Numbered from the stretch's first letter, positions 7,378-16,535 are shown. The stretch is DNA of 55,001 nucleotides from an uncultured Clostridium sp. (GCA_900548455.1 URKQ01000022.1:1-55001), one strand, 5' to 3'. Translations and numbers: made by a program. The notes: generated by a model not told the origin, from the letters alone.

Positions 7378-9609
7378 TTACATAGAAGCATGGAATGTTC
7401 TATTAATAACATCTAATTGTTGCTCTCTTGTAAGCTTAATAAAGTTTACAGCATAACCAGAAACTCTAATTGTTAATTGAGGATAATTTTCTGGATGATC
7501 CATAGCATCTAAAAGAGTTTCTCTATTAAATACATTAACGTTTAGGTGATGAGCATTCTGTCCGAAATATCCATCCATTAAGTTGCTTAAGTTAGATATT
7601 CTTTCTTCAGAAGATTTTCCTAAAGCATCTGGAATTATAGAGAAGGTATTAGAAATACCATCTTGAGAATGCTCATAAGGTAATTTAGCAACAGAGTTTA
7701 ATGAAGCTAATGAACCACTATTATCTCTTCCGTGCATTGGATTTGCTCCTGGTGCAAATGGCTCTCCAGCTTTTCTTCCACAAGGAGTAGTCCCAGTCTT
7801 TTTACCATATACAACATTTGAAGTAATAGTAAGAATAGATTGAGTGTGGTAAGCATCTCTATAAGTCTTGTTTTTTCTGATTTTATTCATCATGCTTTCA
7901 ACAAGATATACAGCTATTTCATCAACTCTATCATCATCATTTCCGTATTTAGGGAAATCACCTTCGATTTCGAAGTCTACAGCTATACCAGCTTCATTTC
8001 TTATAGGTTTAACTTTTGCATATTTAATAGCTGAAAGTGAGTCAGCACATACTGAAAGACCAGCTATACCACATGCCATTGTTCTGAACACATCTCTATC
8101 GTGTAAAGCCATTTGTAAGCTTTCGTAAGAATATTTATCATGCATGTAATGAATACAATTTAAAGTGTTAACATATAAGTTTGCTAACCAGTCAGTCATA
8201 ACATCAAACTTAGATATAACTTCATCATAATCTAAGTACTCAGACGTAATTGATTCCATCTTAGGAGCTACTTGAACACCAGATTTTTCATCTTTACCAC
8301 CATTAATTGTATATAATAGAGTTTTAGCTAGGTTTACTCTTGCACCAAAGAATTGCATTTGCTTACCAACCTTCATGGCAGATACACAGCAAGCTATTGC
8401 ATAGTCGTCTCCCCAGTAAGTAGTCATTAAATCATCATTTTCATATTGAACAGAGCTTGTATCAATTGAAACTTTTGAACAGAAATCTTTAAATCCTTGT
8501 GGTAATCTAGTAGACCAAAGAACAGTTAGATTTGGTTCTGGTGATGGTCCTAATGTATAAAGAGTATTTAAAACTCTGAATGAGTTTTTAGTTACAAGAG
8601 TTCTACCATCTAAACCCATACCAGCTATTGATTCTGTAACCCATGTAGGATCTCCTGAAAATAAATCATTGTATTCAGGTGTTCTAAGGAATTTTACTAA
8701 TCTTAACTTCATAACGAAGTGATCCATTATTTCTTGAGCTTCTTCTTCGGTAATAACTCCATTTTGTAAATCTCTTTCAATATAAATGTCAAGGAAAGTT
8801 GAAGTTCTTCCTAGAGACATTGCAGCACCGTTTTGTTGTTTTATTGCAGCTAGGAAACCAAAATATAACCATTGAATAGCTTCTTTTGCATTAGATGCTG
8901 GATTTGATATATCTAAACCGTAGCTTAAAGCCATAGTTTTTAATTCTTTAAGTGCTACAAGTTGATCGCTGATTTCTTCTCTTAATCTAAGTACATCTTC
9001 GTTCATACAAGAAACTTCTAAAGATTTTTTTTGAGAAGCTTTGTCTTCTATTAATCTATCAACACCGTATAGAGCAACTCTTCTGTAGTCACCTATAATT
9101 CTACCTCTACCATAAGCATCAGGTAATCCTGTTACAATACCAGACTTTCTTGCAAGTCTCATTTCATCAGTGTATACGTCAAATACTCCTTGGTTATGAG
9201 TCTTTCTATACTTTGTGAAAATCTCACTAATCTTTGGAGAAACTTCATATCCATATGATTTTGCAGCGTTTTCAGCCATTCTTATACCACCTTGTGGCAT
9301 AACTGCTCTTTTTAAAGGTGCATCTGTTTGAACACCAACTATTTTTTCTAAAGCTTTATCTATGTATCCAGGTGCATATGCATCAATTGCTGAGATTGTA
9401 TCTGTATCAACATCAAGTACACCACCATTTTCTCTTTCTTTCTTTAACAACTCACTTACTTCATCCCAAAGCTTTGTCGTAGCTTCTGTAGCTCCAGCTA
9501 AAAAGGAATCGTCACCTTCGTATGCTGTATAGTTATCTTGAATAAATTGTCTTACGTTAATTTCTTTTTGCCATGCTTTACCTTTAAATCCATTCCATTG
9601 AGTAAACAT
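7378..9609 (-). CDS. pflB: formate C-acetyltransferase (pyruvate formate-lyase)
   Basis: The 743-residue glycyl-radical enzyme converts pyruvate and CoA to acetyl-CoA and formate. All hallmarks are present. The adjacent catalytic cysteines lie in IACCVSAMKVGKQ, mid-protein. The radical glycine lies in IRVSGYAVNF, about 26 residues from the C-terminus. The N-terminus MFTQWNGFKGKAWQKEINVR is typical. Length matches known PflB. The start ATG has GGAGGA just upstream. The upstream region has a good vegetative promoter overlapped by a 26-bp palindrome, so expression is probably repressible. The activase pflA follows downstream. Confidence 0.98.
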   Translation of the reverse strand: MFTQWNGFKGKAWQKEINVRQFIQDNYTAYEGDDSFLAGATEATTKLWDEVSELLKKERENGGVLDVDTDTISAIDAYAPGYIDKALEKIVGVQTDAPLKRAVMPQGGIRMAENAAKSYGYEVSPKISEIFTKYRKTHNQGVFDVYTDEMRLARKSGIVTGLPDAYGRGRIIGDYRRVALYGVDRLIEDKASQKKSLEVSCMNEDVLRLREEISDQLVALKELKTMALSYGLDISNPASNAKEAIQWLYFGFLAAIKQQNGAAMSLGRTSTFLDIYIERDLQNGVITEEEAQEIMDHFVMKLRLVKFLRTPEYNDLFSGDPTWVTESIAGMGLDGRTLVTKNSFRVLNTLYTLGPSPEPNLTVLWSTRLPQGFKDFCSKVSIDTSSVQYENDDLMTTYWGDDYAIACCVSAMKVGKQMQFFGARVNLAKTLLYTINGGKDEKSGVQVAPKMESITSEYLDYDEVISKFDVMTDWLANLYVNTLNCIHYMHDKYSYESLQMALHDRDVFRTMACGIAGLSVCADSLSAIKYAKVKPIRNEAGIAVDFEIEGDFPKYGNDDDRVDEIAVYLVESMMNKIRKNKTYRDAYHTQSILTITSNVVYGKKTGTTPCGRKAGEPFAPGANPMHGRDNSGSLASLNSVAKLPYEHSQDGISNTFSIIPDALGKSSEERISNLSNLMDGYFGQNAHHLNVNVFNRETLLDAMDHPENYPQLTIRVSGYAVNFIKLTREQQLDVINRTFHASM

Positions 9610-10148
9610 ATAAAATCCTCCTTTAACGTTAAAAATAACAATGTAATAAAAGTTTTGGTTAAACAGTTATAAAAAACTGTTATATTGTTTTGGGGTAAAA
9701 CCTTGTAATGTCTAATTTACCTAAGGTTTTATTTCTTTATCTGTTACAATTGTACTACTATAACAGATGAAATACAATAGGGAATTTGAAAAGGATTAAA
9801 ATAAAAATGTTCTGAATTGTACCAAGTTAGGTTCTGAATTTTAATGGTATTACAGAATTTTGATTTGAAGAGGAGTTTAAACAGTACAACTGTTATAAAA
9901 AAATGTGAAACAGATTAAAACTGTTATAAATAAAAAAGTTACAATGAGTTTAAAATATATTTTAATATATTTAACATAAAAAAATGTTAATTTTAAGAAA
10001 GTTGAGTTATAATAATTCTATATGACAGTAGAGAATTAATAAAAAATTAAGTTGTATAGCAATTTAAGTAAGATATATAATATATATGTTAGGAATTAAT
10101 AAGCTTTAGTGTAACTAATGAATATAAATAAGTAATTTGGAGGTATAA
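9610..10148. other. 539-base divergent intergenic region of pflB
   Basis: Besides the pflB promoter, this AT-rich stretch holds further inverted repeats built from the same half-site: AACAGTT...AACTGTT (9662-9681), ACAGTACAACTGT (9881-9893) and AACAG...CTGTT (9909-9925). CTGTTATA occurs three times as a direct repeat (9677, 9890, 9921). A separate perfect repeat TTAACAT...ATGTTAA lies at 9971-9990. No gene-like frame is seen. A TATAAT at 10008-10013 could serve the downstream gene but has no good -35. Confidence 0.55.
9741..9777 (-). promoter_or_regulatory. pflB promoter overlapped by a CTGTTA...TAACAG operator
   Basis: On the minus strand, -35 TTGTAT (9777-9772) and -10 TACAAT (9754-9749) are 17 bp apart. 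A 26-bp imperfect palindrome, CTGTTAYARTWGTAC and its mirror (9741-9766, 20 of 26 positions symmetric), covers the -10 box and most of the spacer. The geometry suggests a repressor. The regulator is not identified. Confidence 0.6.
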
Positions 10149-10949
10149 GTGGTGGGTAGAAAGCCTAGTATCTTTAGTAATAATTATCGTAAAAAAGTTA
10201 GAAAAAGAAGAATTAGAATCGTTACTACTATTGTAGTATTATTTGCGGTGGTTGGAGTTTCAGTAACTCTACTTTATACCAAAGGGAAAACATCATTGTT
10301 TACAAGTATATTTGGTAGCAAAAGTGCAATGGAAGAGGCGCCTAATGAAAATGATAGTTTAAGTAATAATGAAGAAACGCCTGCAGTACAAGAAGATGAA
10401 ACTGAAAAAGAAAAGGATTCTTTAAAAAACCACGAAGTGACTTTAGAATCAGGAAAAAAGGTTAACTTTACATATAAGGATGAGGGAGAAACAAGAAAAA
10501 TTCAAGTTGTAGATTCTGATTTGGAACTTAAATGCAATATTTCCCCATCCCAAGAAAATTTATTAATAACAGATGGTAAAACTCAAGATATATATTTAGT
10601 TAATAAAAAAAATGAATTGAATAAAATTACTAATGCTAAATATGTCTCTACTAATAATGAAACATTCACAAAAGAATCAGTTTTATCATATACTCCAGGG
10701 TATAAGTGGGTAGGAGAAGCTAAGTTTATTGATGAGTCACATGTTGCGTACACAAGTGCTCTACCTTGGATAAATGAAGGTGAAAATGTATATTTGTGGG
10801 TAATTGATTTAAGTACAGGTAATCATAAAGGTAATTACAATGTAAAAGGTAAAGAATTTACTTTGGGAGAGATAACAGACAAAGGGTTACATTTAACTGT
10901 TGATGGAAAAAATCTAGTGGTAGATGGTCAAGGCAAAGTAGTGCAATAG
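10149..10949 (+). CDS. membrane-anchored extracytoplasmic protein, beta-propeller-like, unknown function
   Basis: The 266-residue protein has a very basic N-terminus (NNYRKKVRKRRIRIV) and then one membrane anchor (about residues 23-43). An acidic, low-complexity linker follows (about 58-92, rich in E, D, N), then a C-terminal domain with repeated strand motifs such as SPSQENLLITDGKTQDIYLV and DESHVAYTSALPW. That pattern resembles WD40/TolB-like propeller blades, but with too few blades for a full propeller. The start is GTG 10149 or the following GTG at 10152, which has better spacing (7) to GGAGGT. It stands alone between the pfl region and tig. Confidence 0.6.
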   Translation: MVGRKPSIFSNNYRKKVRKRRIRIVTTIVVLFAVVGVSVTLLYTKGKTSLFTSIFGSKSAMEEAPNENDSLSNNEETPAVQEDETEKEKDSLKNHEVTLESGKKVNFTYKDEGETRKIQVVDSDLELKCNISPSQENLLITDGKTQDIYLVNKKNELNKITNAKYVSTNNETFTKESVLSYTPGYKWVGEAKFIDESHVAYTSALPWINEGENVYLWVIDLSTGNHKGNYNVKGKEFTLGEITDKGLHLTVDGKNLVVDGQGKVVQ

Positions 10950-11023
10950 TAATGAAATGAAAAAGTGGTGTACATAGGAAAATTATTATTGTATAATTTA
11001 TAGGTAATATTTATTATGGACTA

Positions 11024-11050
11024 TTGACTTTGCTAAATTTATGTTATAAT
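11024..11050 (+). promoter_or_regulatory. probable tig promoter
   Basis: TTGACT (11024-11029) and TATAAT (11045-11050) are separated by 15 bp, slightly short, 41 bases upstream of the tig start. No CIRCE or CtsR operator is seen beside it. Confidence 0.5.
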
Positions 11051-11090
11051 TTTAGAAGTATACAGTTGGTAATATTAGGAGGACGAGACA

Positions 11091-12380
11091 ATGAACGTGA
11101 AAGTAGAGAATTTAGAGAAAAACGTTGTTAAATTAGAAGTAACAGTAGAAGCAAGCAAATTTGCTCAAGCTGTAAAAAAATCTTATGCTAAAAATGCTAA
11201 GAAATTTAATGTTCCAGGTTTTAGAAAAGGTAAAGCCCCAATGAACATAATTAAAAAATATTATGGTGAGGGCGCATTATATGAAGATGCAATAAACTAT
11301 ATATATGAAGAAACATATGCAGTGGCTTTAGATGAAAACAACATAAAGCCTGTTGATTATCCATCAATAGACATAGTTCAAATTGGAGAAGGTCAAGACT
11401 TCATATATACTGCAGAAGTTGCTGTTATGCCTGAAGTTGAGCTTGGAGCTTATAAAGGAATAGAAGCTAAAAAAGAAGTAGTTGAAATTTCTGATGAAGA
11501 TGTTGAAAATAGACTAAAAGAAATGCAAGCTCAAAATACAAGAGAAGAAGTAAAAGAAGGCGCTATAGAGAAGGGCGATATAGCTGTAATAGATTTTAAA
11601 GGATTTGTAGATGGAGTTGCTTTTGAAGGTGGAGAAGCTAAAGATTTCCCACTTGAAATTGGTTCAGGAAGTTTCATAGATAATTTTGAAGATCAATTAG
11701 TAGGATTATCTGCTGGTGAATCAAAAGATGTAAATGTTACTTTCCCAGAGCAATATGGTAAAGAAGAACTTAACGGAAAAGCTGCTAAGTTTGAAGTTAC
11801 TGTTAATGAAGTAAAGAAAAAAGAATTACCAGAAATTAATGATGAATTTGCAAGTGAAGTTTCTGAGTTTGAAACATTAGAAGAGCTTAGAGCTAGTCTT
11901 AAAGAAGAAATCAAGAAAGCTAAAGAAGAAAAAGCTGAGCAAGATTACGAGTTAGCAGTTTTAGAAGCAGTTGTTGCTAATGCTAATGTAGAAATTCCAG
12001 ATGCTATGGTTGAAAGAGAACTTGATTCAATGCTTAGTGACTTAGAGAATAGATTAAAATATCAAGGATTAGACTTAGATAGCTACTTTAAGTATACAAA
12101 TTCTTCTGTAGAAAGCTTCAGAGAGCAAATGAGAGATATAGCTTCAAGAAATGTTAAAAACGAACTTGTTATGACTGAAATTGGTAAAGCAGAAAATCTT
12201 GATGCTTCTGATGAAGAGATTAGAGAAAAAGCTATAGAATTAGCTAAGCAATTTGGAGATCCAGAAAAAGTTGATGAAACTGTAGAGCGTTTAGTTACTG
12301 TTCAAAGAGACTATTTCAAAGGTCAAATTGTTAATGAAAAAATAAGAAAAATGATATTAGAAAATAGTAAATCAATTTAA
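11091..12380 (+). CDS. tig: trigger factor, ribosome-associated chaperone and prolyl isomerase
   Basis: The 429-residue protein has the three-part trigger-factor layout. The N-terminal ribosome-binding domain carries the signature GFRKGKAP (about residues 44-51). A FKBP-type PPIase domain lies at about 155-240, starting GDIAVIDFKGFVDGVAFEGG. The C-terminal part is a helical chaperone region rich in E and K. It binds nascent chains near protein L23. Length is normal. GGAGG precedes the ATG. It is the first gene of the proteostasis block and is separated from clpP by its own terminator. Confidence 0.98.
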   Translation: MNVKVENLEKNVVKLEVTVEASKFAQAVKKSYAKNAKKFNVPGFRKGKAPMNIIKKYYGEGALYEDAINYIYEETYAVALDENNIKPVDYPSIDIVQIGEGQDFIYTAEVAVMPEVELGAYKGIEAKKEVVEISDEDVENRLKEMQAQNTREEVKEGAIEKGDIAVIDFKGFVDGVAFEGGEAKDFPLEIGSGSFIDNFEDQLVGLSAGESKDVNVTFPEQYGKEELNGKAAKFEVTVNEVKKKELPEINDEFASEVSEFETLEELRASLKEEIKKAKEEKAEQDYELAVLEAVVANANVEIPDAMVERELDSMLSDLENRLKYQGLDLDSYFKYTNSSVESFREQMRDIASRNVKNELVMTEIGKAENLDASDEEIREKAIELAKQFGDPEKVDETVERLVTVQRDYFKGQIVNEKIRKMILENSKSI

Positions 12381-12388
12381 CTTTAAAG

Positions 12389-12418
12389 TAATTGCCAGTA
12401 TATACTGGCAATTATTTT
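12389..12418 (+). terminator. intrinsic terminator of tig
   Basis: TAATTGCCAGTA (12389-12400) pairs perfectly with TACTGGCAATTA (12403-12414), followed by TTTT. Confidence 0.8.
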
Positions 12419-12497
12419 AGAAAAAATAGGTTAAAAGTGATATTTGAAGGATATAATAACTAGTATGTTTATATACTGAATAGTAAGGAGGGTATTT

Positions 12498-13082
12498 ATG
12501 AGTTATATACCAATGGTCGTTGAGCAAACTGGTAAAGGTGAAAGATCCTATGATATATATTCAAGACTATTAAAAGAAAGAATAATATTTTTATCAGATG
12601 AGGTTAATGATGTAACAGCTAGCTTAGTTGTGGCTCAACTTTTATTCTTAGAATCTGAAGACCCTGATAAGGATATATATTTATATATCAATAGCCCGGG
12701 AGGATCAATAACTTCAGGAATGGCTATTTACGATACAATGAATTATATTAAGCCACAAGTTTCTACAATCTGTATTGGAATGGCTGCTTCAATGGGTGCA
12801 TTTTTACTTGCGGCTGGTGAAAAAGGAAAGAGATTTGCTCTTCCAAATGCAGAAATTATGATTCACCAACCTTTAGGTGGATTTAAAGGCCAGGCAACAG
12901 ACATTGATATTCATGCAAAAAGAATACTTAAAATTAAGGAAACTCTTAATGAAATATTAAGTGAAAGAACTGGTCAACCGTTAGAAAAAATAAAGAGTGA
13001 TGTAGAGAGAGACTACTTTATGTCAGCTGAAGAAGCAAAAGAATATGGATTAGTTGATGAAGTAATAATTAATAAGAAATAG
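12498..13082 (+). CDS. clpP: ATP-dependent Clp protease proteolytic subunit
   Basis: The 194-residue serine peptidase forms the tetradecameric barrel fed by ClpX. The nucleophile lies in GMAASMGAFLL (Ser near residue 97), the catalytic His in MIHQPLGG (near 122) and the Asp in ERDYFMS (near 171). The N-terminus SYIPMVVEQTGKGERSYDIYSRLL is typical of clostridial ClpP. The ribosome site is AAGGAGG. It lies 18 bases upstream of clpX and forms an operon with it. Confidence 0.98.
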   Translation: MSYIPMVVEQTGKGERSYDIYSRLLKERIIFLSDEVNDVTASLVVAQLLFLESEDPDKDIYLYINSPGGSITSGMAIYDTMNYIKPQVSTICIGMAASMGAFLLAAGEKGKRFALPNAEIMIHQPLGGFKGQATDIDIHAKRILKIKETLNEILSERTGQPLEKIKSDVERDYFMSAEEAKEYGLVDEVIINKK

Positions 13083-13100
13083 CTTTAAAGGGGTGTCGAC

Positions 13101-14393
13101 ATGCCAAGAAATGATGAGAAGAAGAAATTTAAATGTTCTTTTTGTGGTAAAAGCGAAGAACAGGTTAGAAGACTCATTGCTGGACCAGGTGTTTACATTT
13201 GTGATGAATGTATAGAACTTTGTTCAGAAATCATAGTAGATGAAAGAGAAGAAGACGTTCAGATTGACATGGGCACTTTACCTAAGCCTATGGAAATTAA
13301 AAAGTATTTAGATCAATATGTAGTTGGTCAAGATGAAGCAAAAAAAGCATTATCAGTAGCTGTATATAATCATTATAAGAGAATAAATTCTTTTATAAGT
13401 GATGGTGATGTAGAGCTTCAAAAGAGTAATATTTTGTTATTAGGACCAACAGGTTCAGGTAAGACATTATTAGCTCAGACACTTGCTAAAATGCTTAATG
13501 TGCCATTTGCAATAGCAGATGCAACTACTCTTACTGAAGCTGGGTATGTTGGAGAAGATGTAGAAAATATCTTACTTAGACTTATTCAAAATTCAGACTA
13601 TGATGTTGAGAAAGCAGAAAGAGGTATAATCTATATTGATGAGATTGACAAAATTGCTCGTAAGTCAGAAAACCCATCAATAACAAGAGATGTATCAGGG
13701 GAAGGTGTTCAACAAGCACTTCTTAAAATTTTAGAAGGAACTGTTGCATCTGTACCTCCACAAGGTGGAAGAAAACATCCTCATCAAGAGTTTATCCAAA
13801 TAAATACATCAAATATTTTATTTATTTGTGGTGGAGCATTTGATGGATTAGAGAAAATAATTAATAAAAGAACTCAAAAATCTGCTATGGGTTTTGGAGC
13901 AGAAATTATGTCTAAAGAAACTAGAGAAGTAGGAGAAATTTTCAAGCAAATTATGCCAGAAGATTTATTAAAATTCGGTTTAATTCCTGAGTTTGTAGGA
14001 AGAATTCCAGTTATCGTAACTTTAGATAATTTAGATGAAAATGCACTTGTACAAATATTAAGTGAGCCTAAGAATGCTTTAGTGAAACAATATCAAAAGT
14101 TACTTGAAATTGATGATGTTAAGCTTAACTTTGATGAGGAATCATTAAAGGCTATAGCAAAAGAGGCTATAAGAAGAAAAACAGGGGCTAGAGGATTAAG
14201 GGCAATAATTGAAGACATTATGGAAGAGATTATGTATGAAGTTCCTTCTAGAGAAGAAATTGAAGGTATAATAATCCATAAAGAAACTTTAGAAAGTAAA
14301 AAACCAGAATATATAATAGCTCAAAGTGGTAAACGAGAGCCTTTAAGATTAGAAAGTAAAAAGGGAGTTAAAAGAGCTCCTGAACTAGCATAG
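13101..14393 (+). CDS. clpX: ATP-dependent Clp protease ATP-binding subunit ClpX
   Basis: The 430-residue AAA+ unfoldase delivers tagged substrates to ClpP. An N-terminal C4 zinc finger (CSFCGK ... CDECIELC, residues 12-40) is followed by Walker A (GPTGSGKT, near 118), the pore loop (AGYVGED) and Walker B (IYIDEIDKIA). The RKH loop (GGRKHPHQEF), the ClpP-docking loop (SAMGFGAE) and a sensor-2 Arg in GARGLRAIIEDIM complete the set. It is translated just after clpP. A short perfect terminator follows the gene. Confidence 0.98.
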   Translation: MPRNDEKKKFKCSFCGKSEEQVRRLIAGPGVYICDECIELCSEIIVDEREEDVQIDMGTLPKPMEIKKYLDQYVVGQDEAKKALSVAVYNHYKRINSFISDGDVELQKSNILLLGPTGSGKTLLAQTLAKMLNVPFAIADATTLTEAGYVGEDVENILLRLIQNSDYDVEKAERGIIYIDEIDKIARKSENPSITRDVSGEGVQQALLKILEGTVASVPPQGGRKHPHQEFIQINTSNILFICGGAFDGLEKIINKRTQKSAMGFGAEIMSKETREVGEIFKQIMPEDLLKFGLIPEFVGRIPVIVTLDNLDENALVQILSEPKNALVKQYQKLLEIDDVKLNFDEESLKAIAKEAIRRKTGARGLRAIIEDIMEEIMYEVPSREEIEGIIIHKETLESKKPEYIIAQSGKREPLRLESKKGVKRAPELA

Positions 14394-14400
14394 AAATATT

Positions 14401-14428
14401 AAACTGCTGATTTTCAGCAGTTTTTTTA
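14401..14428 (+). terminator. intrinsic terminator of clpPX
   Basis: AAACTGCTGA-TTT-TCAGCAGTTT, followed by a T run. Confidence 0.9.
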
Positions 14429-14513
14429 ATTCCAACTTTTCTGATGGAATAATAGGTAATAATGTTGTGAATAATATAGTTGTTAAGATGAAAACATGAG
14501 GAAGATTACTATG

Positions 14514-14554
14514 AAGGGAGGGAGCTAGTTTCCATTGAAACTAGCATATGGATG
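14514..14554 (+). promoter_or_regulatory. lonB translation start with a hairpin between ribosome site and start codon
   Basis: A strong ribosome site AAGGGAGGGAG (14514-14524) lies 27 bases before the lonB ATG (14552), too far for normal initiation. The gap is almost filled by a perfect 9-bp hairpin, GCTAGTTTC-CATT-GAAACTAGC (14524-14545). If folded, it would bring the two signals to about six bases apart. A five-codon frame (ATG 14511 to TAG 14528), with its own GAGGA site (14499-14503), overlaps the ribosome site and the 5' arm of the hairpin. Confidence 0.6.
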
Positions 14555-16240
14555 GAGCCAGCAGCTATTTTTATAATGTTAATACAATTATTTGTCACTA
14601 TTATTATGGGAATATATTTTTATAATGCTATAAAAACTCAAAAAATAACTAAGGTGACGGTGAATAAGGAAAGTTCAAAAGAGGCTGAGAATTTAAAGAA
14701 AATGAAATCAATTAGTTTAACGGAACCGCTTACAGAAAAAAGCAGACCTAAATCTTTTGATGAAATTATTGGCCAAGAAAAAGGAATTAGAGCATTAAAG
14801 GCAGCTATATGCGGGCCTAATCCTCAACATGTTATAATATATGGACCCCCAGGCGTTGGAAAGACGGCAGCAGCAAGACTGGTATTAGAAGAAGCAAAAA
14901 AAATGGCCTCATCACCATTTAGAGTCTCATCAAAATTTGTTGAGATTGATGCAACGACTATAAGATTTGATGAAAGAGGAATAGCAGATCCTTTAATTGG
15001 CTCAGTACATGATCCCATATATCAAGGTGCTGGTCAACTTGGAATTGCTGGAGTTCCTCAACCTAAGCCAGGAGCAGTTACTAAGGCTCACGGTGGAATA
15101 TTGTTTATAGATGAAATAGGGGAACTTCATCCAATTGAATTAAATAAGTTACTAAAAGTATTAGAGGATAGAAAGGTTTTTTTAGATAGTGCTTATTACA
15201 ATAGCGAAGATCCTAATATGCCTAGCTATATTAAAGAAATATTTGAAGAAGGATTACCGGCTGACTTTAGACTAATTGGTGCAACTACAAGAAATCCCGA
15301 GGAAATAGTTCCGGCAATAAGATCAAGATGTGTAGAAGTATATTTTGAACCTTTGGATGAAAGTAATATAGAGGTTATAGCAAAAAATGCAGCAGATAAA
15401 ATTAATATTAATATGGAAGATGAAGCATCCAAGATGGTAGGGAAATATGCTAGCAATGGCCGAGATGCAGTTAATTTAGTACAATTGGCATGTGGTATTG
15501 TAATTAACGAAGGAAGAAATTGCGTAACGGTTAAAGAAATTCAATGGGTAGTAGAAAATGGCCAATATTCTCAAAGGCCAGACAAACATATTTTAAAACA
15601 ACCTAAAATTGGATATGTTAATGGTTTGGCTATATATGGTGCAAATATGGGAGCTGTTATGGAAATTGAAGCTACAGCTATTAAAAATAAATCAGGAAAA
15701 GTTAAAGTTACAGGTATTGTGGAAGAAGAAGAAATAGGAGAAGGTAAAGGTAAGAAGCTAAAGAGAAGTAGTACAGCTAAAAACTCAATAGAAAATATGT
15801 TAACTGTTATAGAAAGATTTTATGGGATCAATGTTAAAGACTATGATATTCATGTTAATTTTCCAGGAGGTATGCCTGTAGATGGTCCCTCAGCGGGAAT
15901 AAGTATAACTACTGCTGTATATAGTGCCATAACTGGAAGTTATATAGATAATGCTTTGGCCATGACTGGAGAGATATCTATACATGGTCATGTAAAACCA
16001 GTTGGAGGAGTAACAGCTAAAATTAGTGGAGCAATAAAGGCTGGAGCAACCAAAGTTATAATTCCAAAAGAAAATTGGCAAGATGTATATGGTGAATATA
16101 AAAATATTAAAGTAATTCCCGTGTCTAATATAACTGAAGTGATTGAAATTGCTATTGTAAAAGATGGATTAGTAAGTACTAATATAGGAAATGATACGGA
16201 AGAGTATAATTTAAGTGATACTACAAAATTACAAGCATAG
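14552..16240 (+). CDS. lonB: membrane-anchored ATP-dependent protease LonB
   Basis: The 562-residue Lon-type protease is of the sporulation-linked LonB class of Firmicutes. An N-terminal membrane segment (residues 4-23) is followed by an AAA+ module: Walker A GPPGVGKTAAARL (near 98) and Walker B ILFIDEIGELHP. The C-terminal serine/lysine protease domain has the nucleophile in PVDGPSAGISITTA and the catalytic Lys in KPVGGVTAKISGA. The large N-terminal Lon substrate-binding domain of LonA is absent. In Bacillus subtilis the orthologue acts in the forespore; that role is inferred here. The ATG at 14552 follows the hairpin described separately. It is separate from clpX (terminator) and lonA (terminator). 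Confidence 0.95.
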   Translation: MEPAAIFIMLIQLFVTIIMGIYFYNAIKTQKITKVTVNKESSKEAENLKKMKSISLTEPLTEKSRPKSFDEIIGQEKGIRALKAAICGPNPQHVIIYGPPGVGKTAAARLVLEEAKKMASSPFRVSSKFVEIDATTIRFDERGIADPLIGSVHDPIYQGAGQLGIAGVPQPKPGAVTKAHGGILFIDEIGELHPIELNKLLKVLEDRKVFLDSAYYNSEDPNMPSYIKEIFEEGLPADFRLIGATTRNPEEIVPAIRSRCVEVYFEPLDESNIEVIAKNAADKININMEDEASKMVGKYASNGRDAVNLVQLACGIVINEGRNCVTVKEIQWVVENGQYSQRPDKHILKQPKIGYVNGLAIYGANMGAVMEIEATAIKNKSGKVKVTGIVEEEEIGEGKGKKLKRSSTAKNSIENMLTVIERFYGINVKDYDIHVNFPGGMPVDGPSAGISITTAVYSAITGSYIDNALAMTGEISIHGHVKPVGGVTAKISGAIKAGATKVIIPKENWQDVYGEYKNIKVIPVSNITEVIEIAIVKDGLVSTNIGNDTEEYNLSDTTKLQA

Positions 16241-16245
16241 TATTA

Positions 16246-16290
16246 TCCTTAGTTTAGATGTAAATATAGTCTAAACTAAGGATTATTTAA
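16246..16290 (+). terminator. intrinsic terminator of lonB
   Basis: ATCCTTAGTTTAGA (from 16246) pairs with TCTAAACTAAGGAT (16270-16283), followed by TATTTAA. Loop of about 10 bases. Confidence 0.75.
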
Positions 16291-16424
16291 TTGAAAAATT
16301 CAGCTTTTATAGGTATAATATACTAGTCTAATTATAATTAATCTGTATGAAAAATTAATATAGAAGTGATTTAGATTATATAGGTTTAAAGTATATAATT
16401 TTACCTATTTAATTATTAATATAA

Positions 16425-16489
16425 GCTCTGTAATAAAATACAGTGATAGAATATACAAGGTATGCTAAACAGTAAATGCATACAGAGCC
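16425..16489 (+). repeat. dispersed repeat, copy 2 (short, internally deleted)
   Basis: The right end, GTAAATGCATACAGAGCC (16472-16489), matches the ends at 2220-2236 and 25812-25829. The left end GCTCTGTA (16425-16432) is an 8-bp inverted copy of the right end TACAGAGC. The internal hairpin of the other copies is missing. It ends 47 bases before the lonA start codon, same strand. Confidence 0.65.
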
Positions 16490-16535
16490 TATTTATAGAA
16501 TAGTCATACTTCGATAGAAAAGAGGAGATAATGAT

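Noticed and set aside
9610..10148. Rex operator before pflB
   Set aside because: The repeats lack the TTGTTAA..TTAACAA order; TTAACAT..ATGTTAA at 9971 has the half-sites the other way round and lies far from the promoter.
10950..13100. CIRCE or CtsR operators before tig and clpP
   Set aside because: No TTAGCACTC-type inverted repeat or CtsR heptamer pair is visible.
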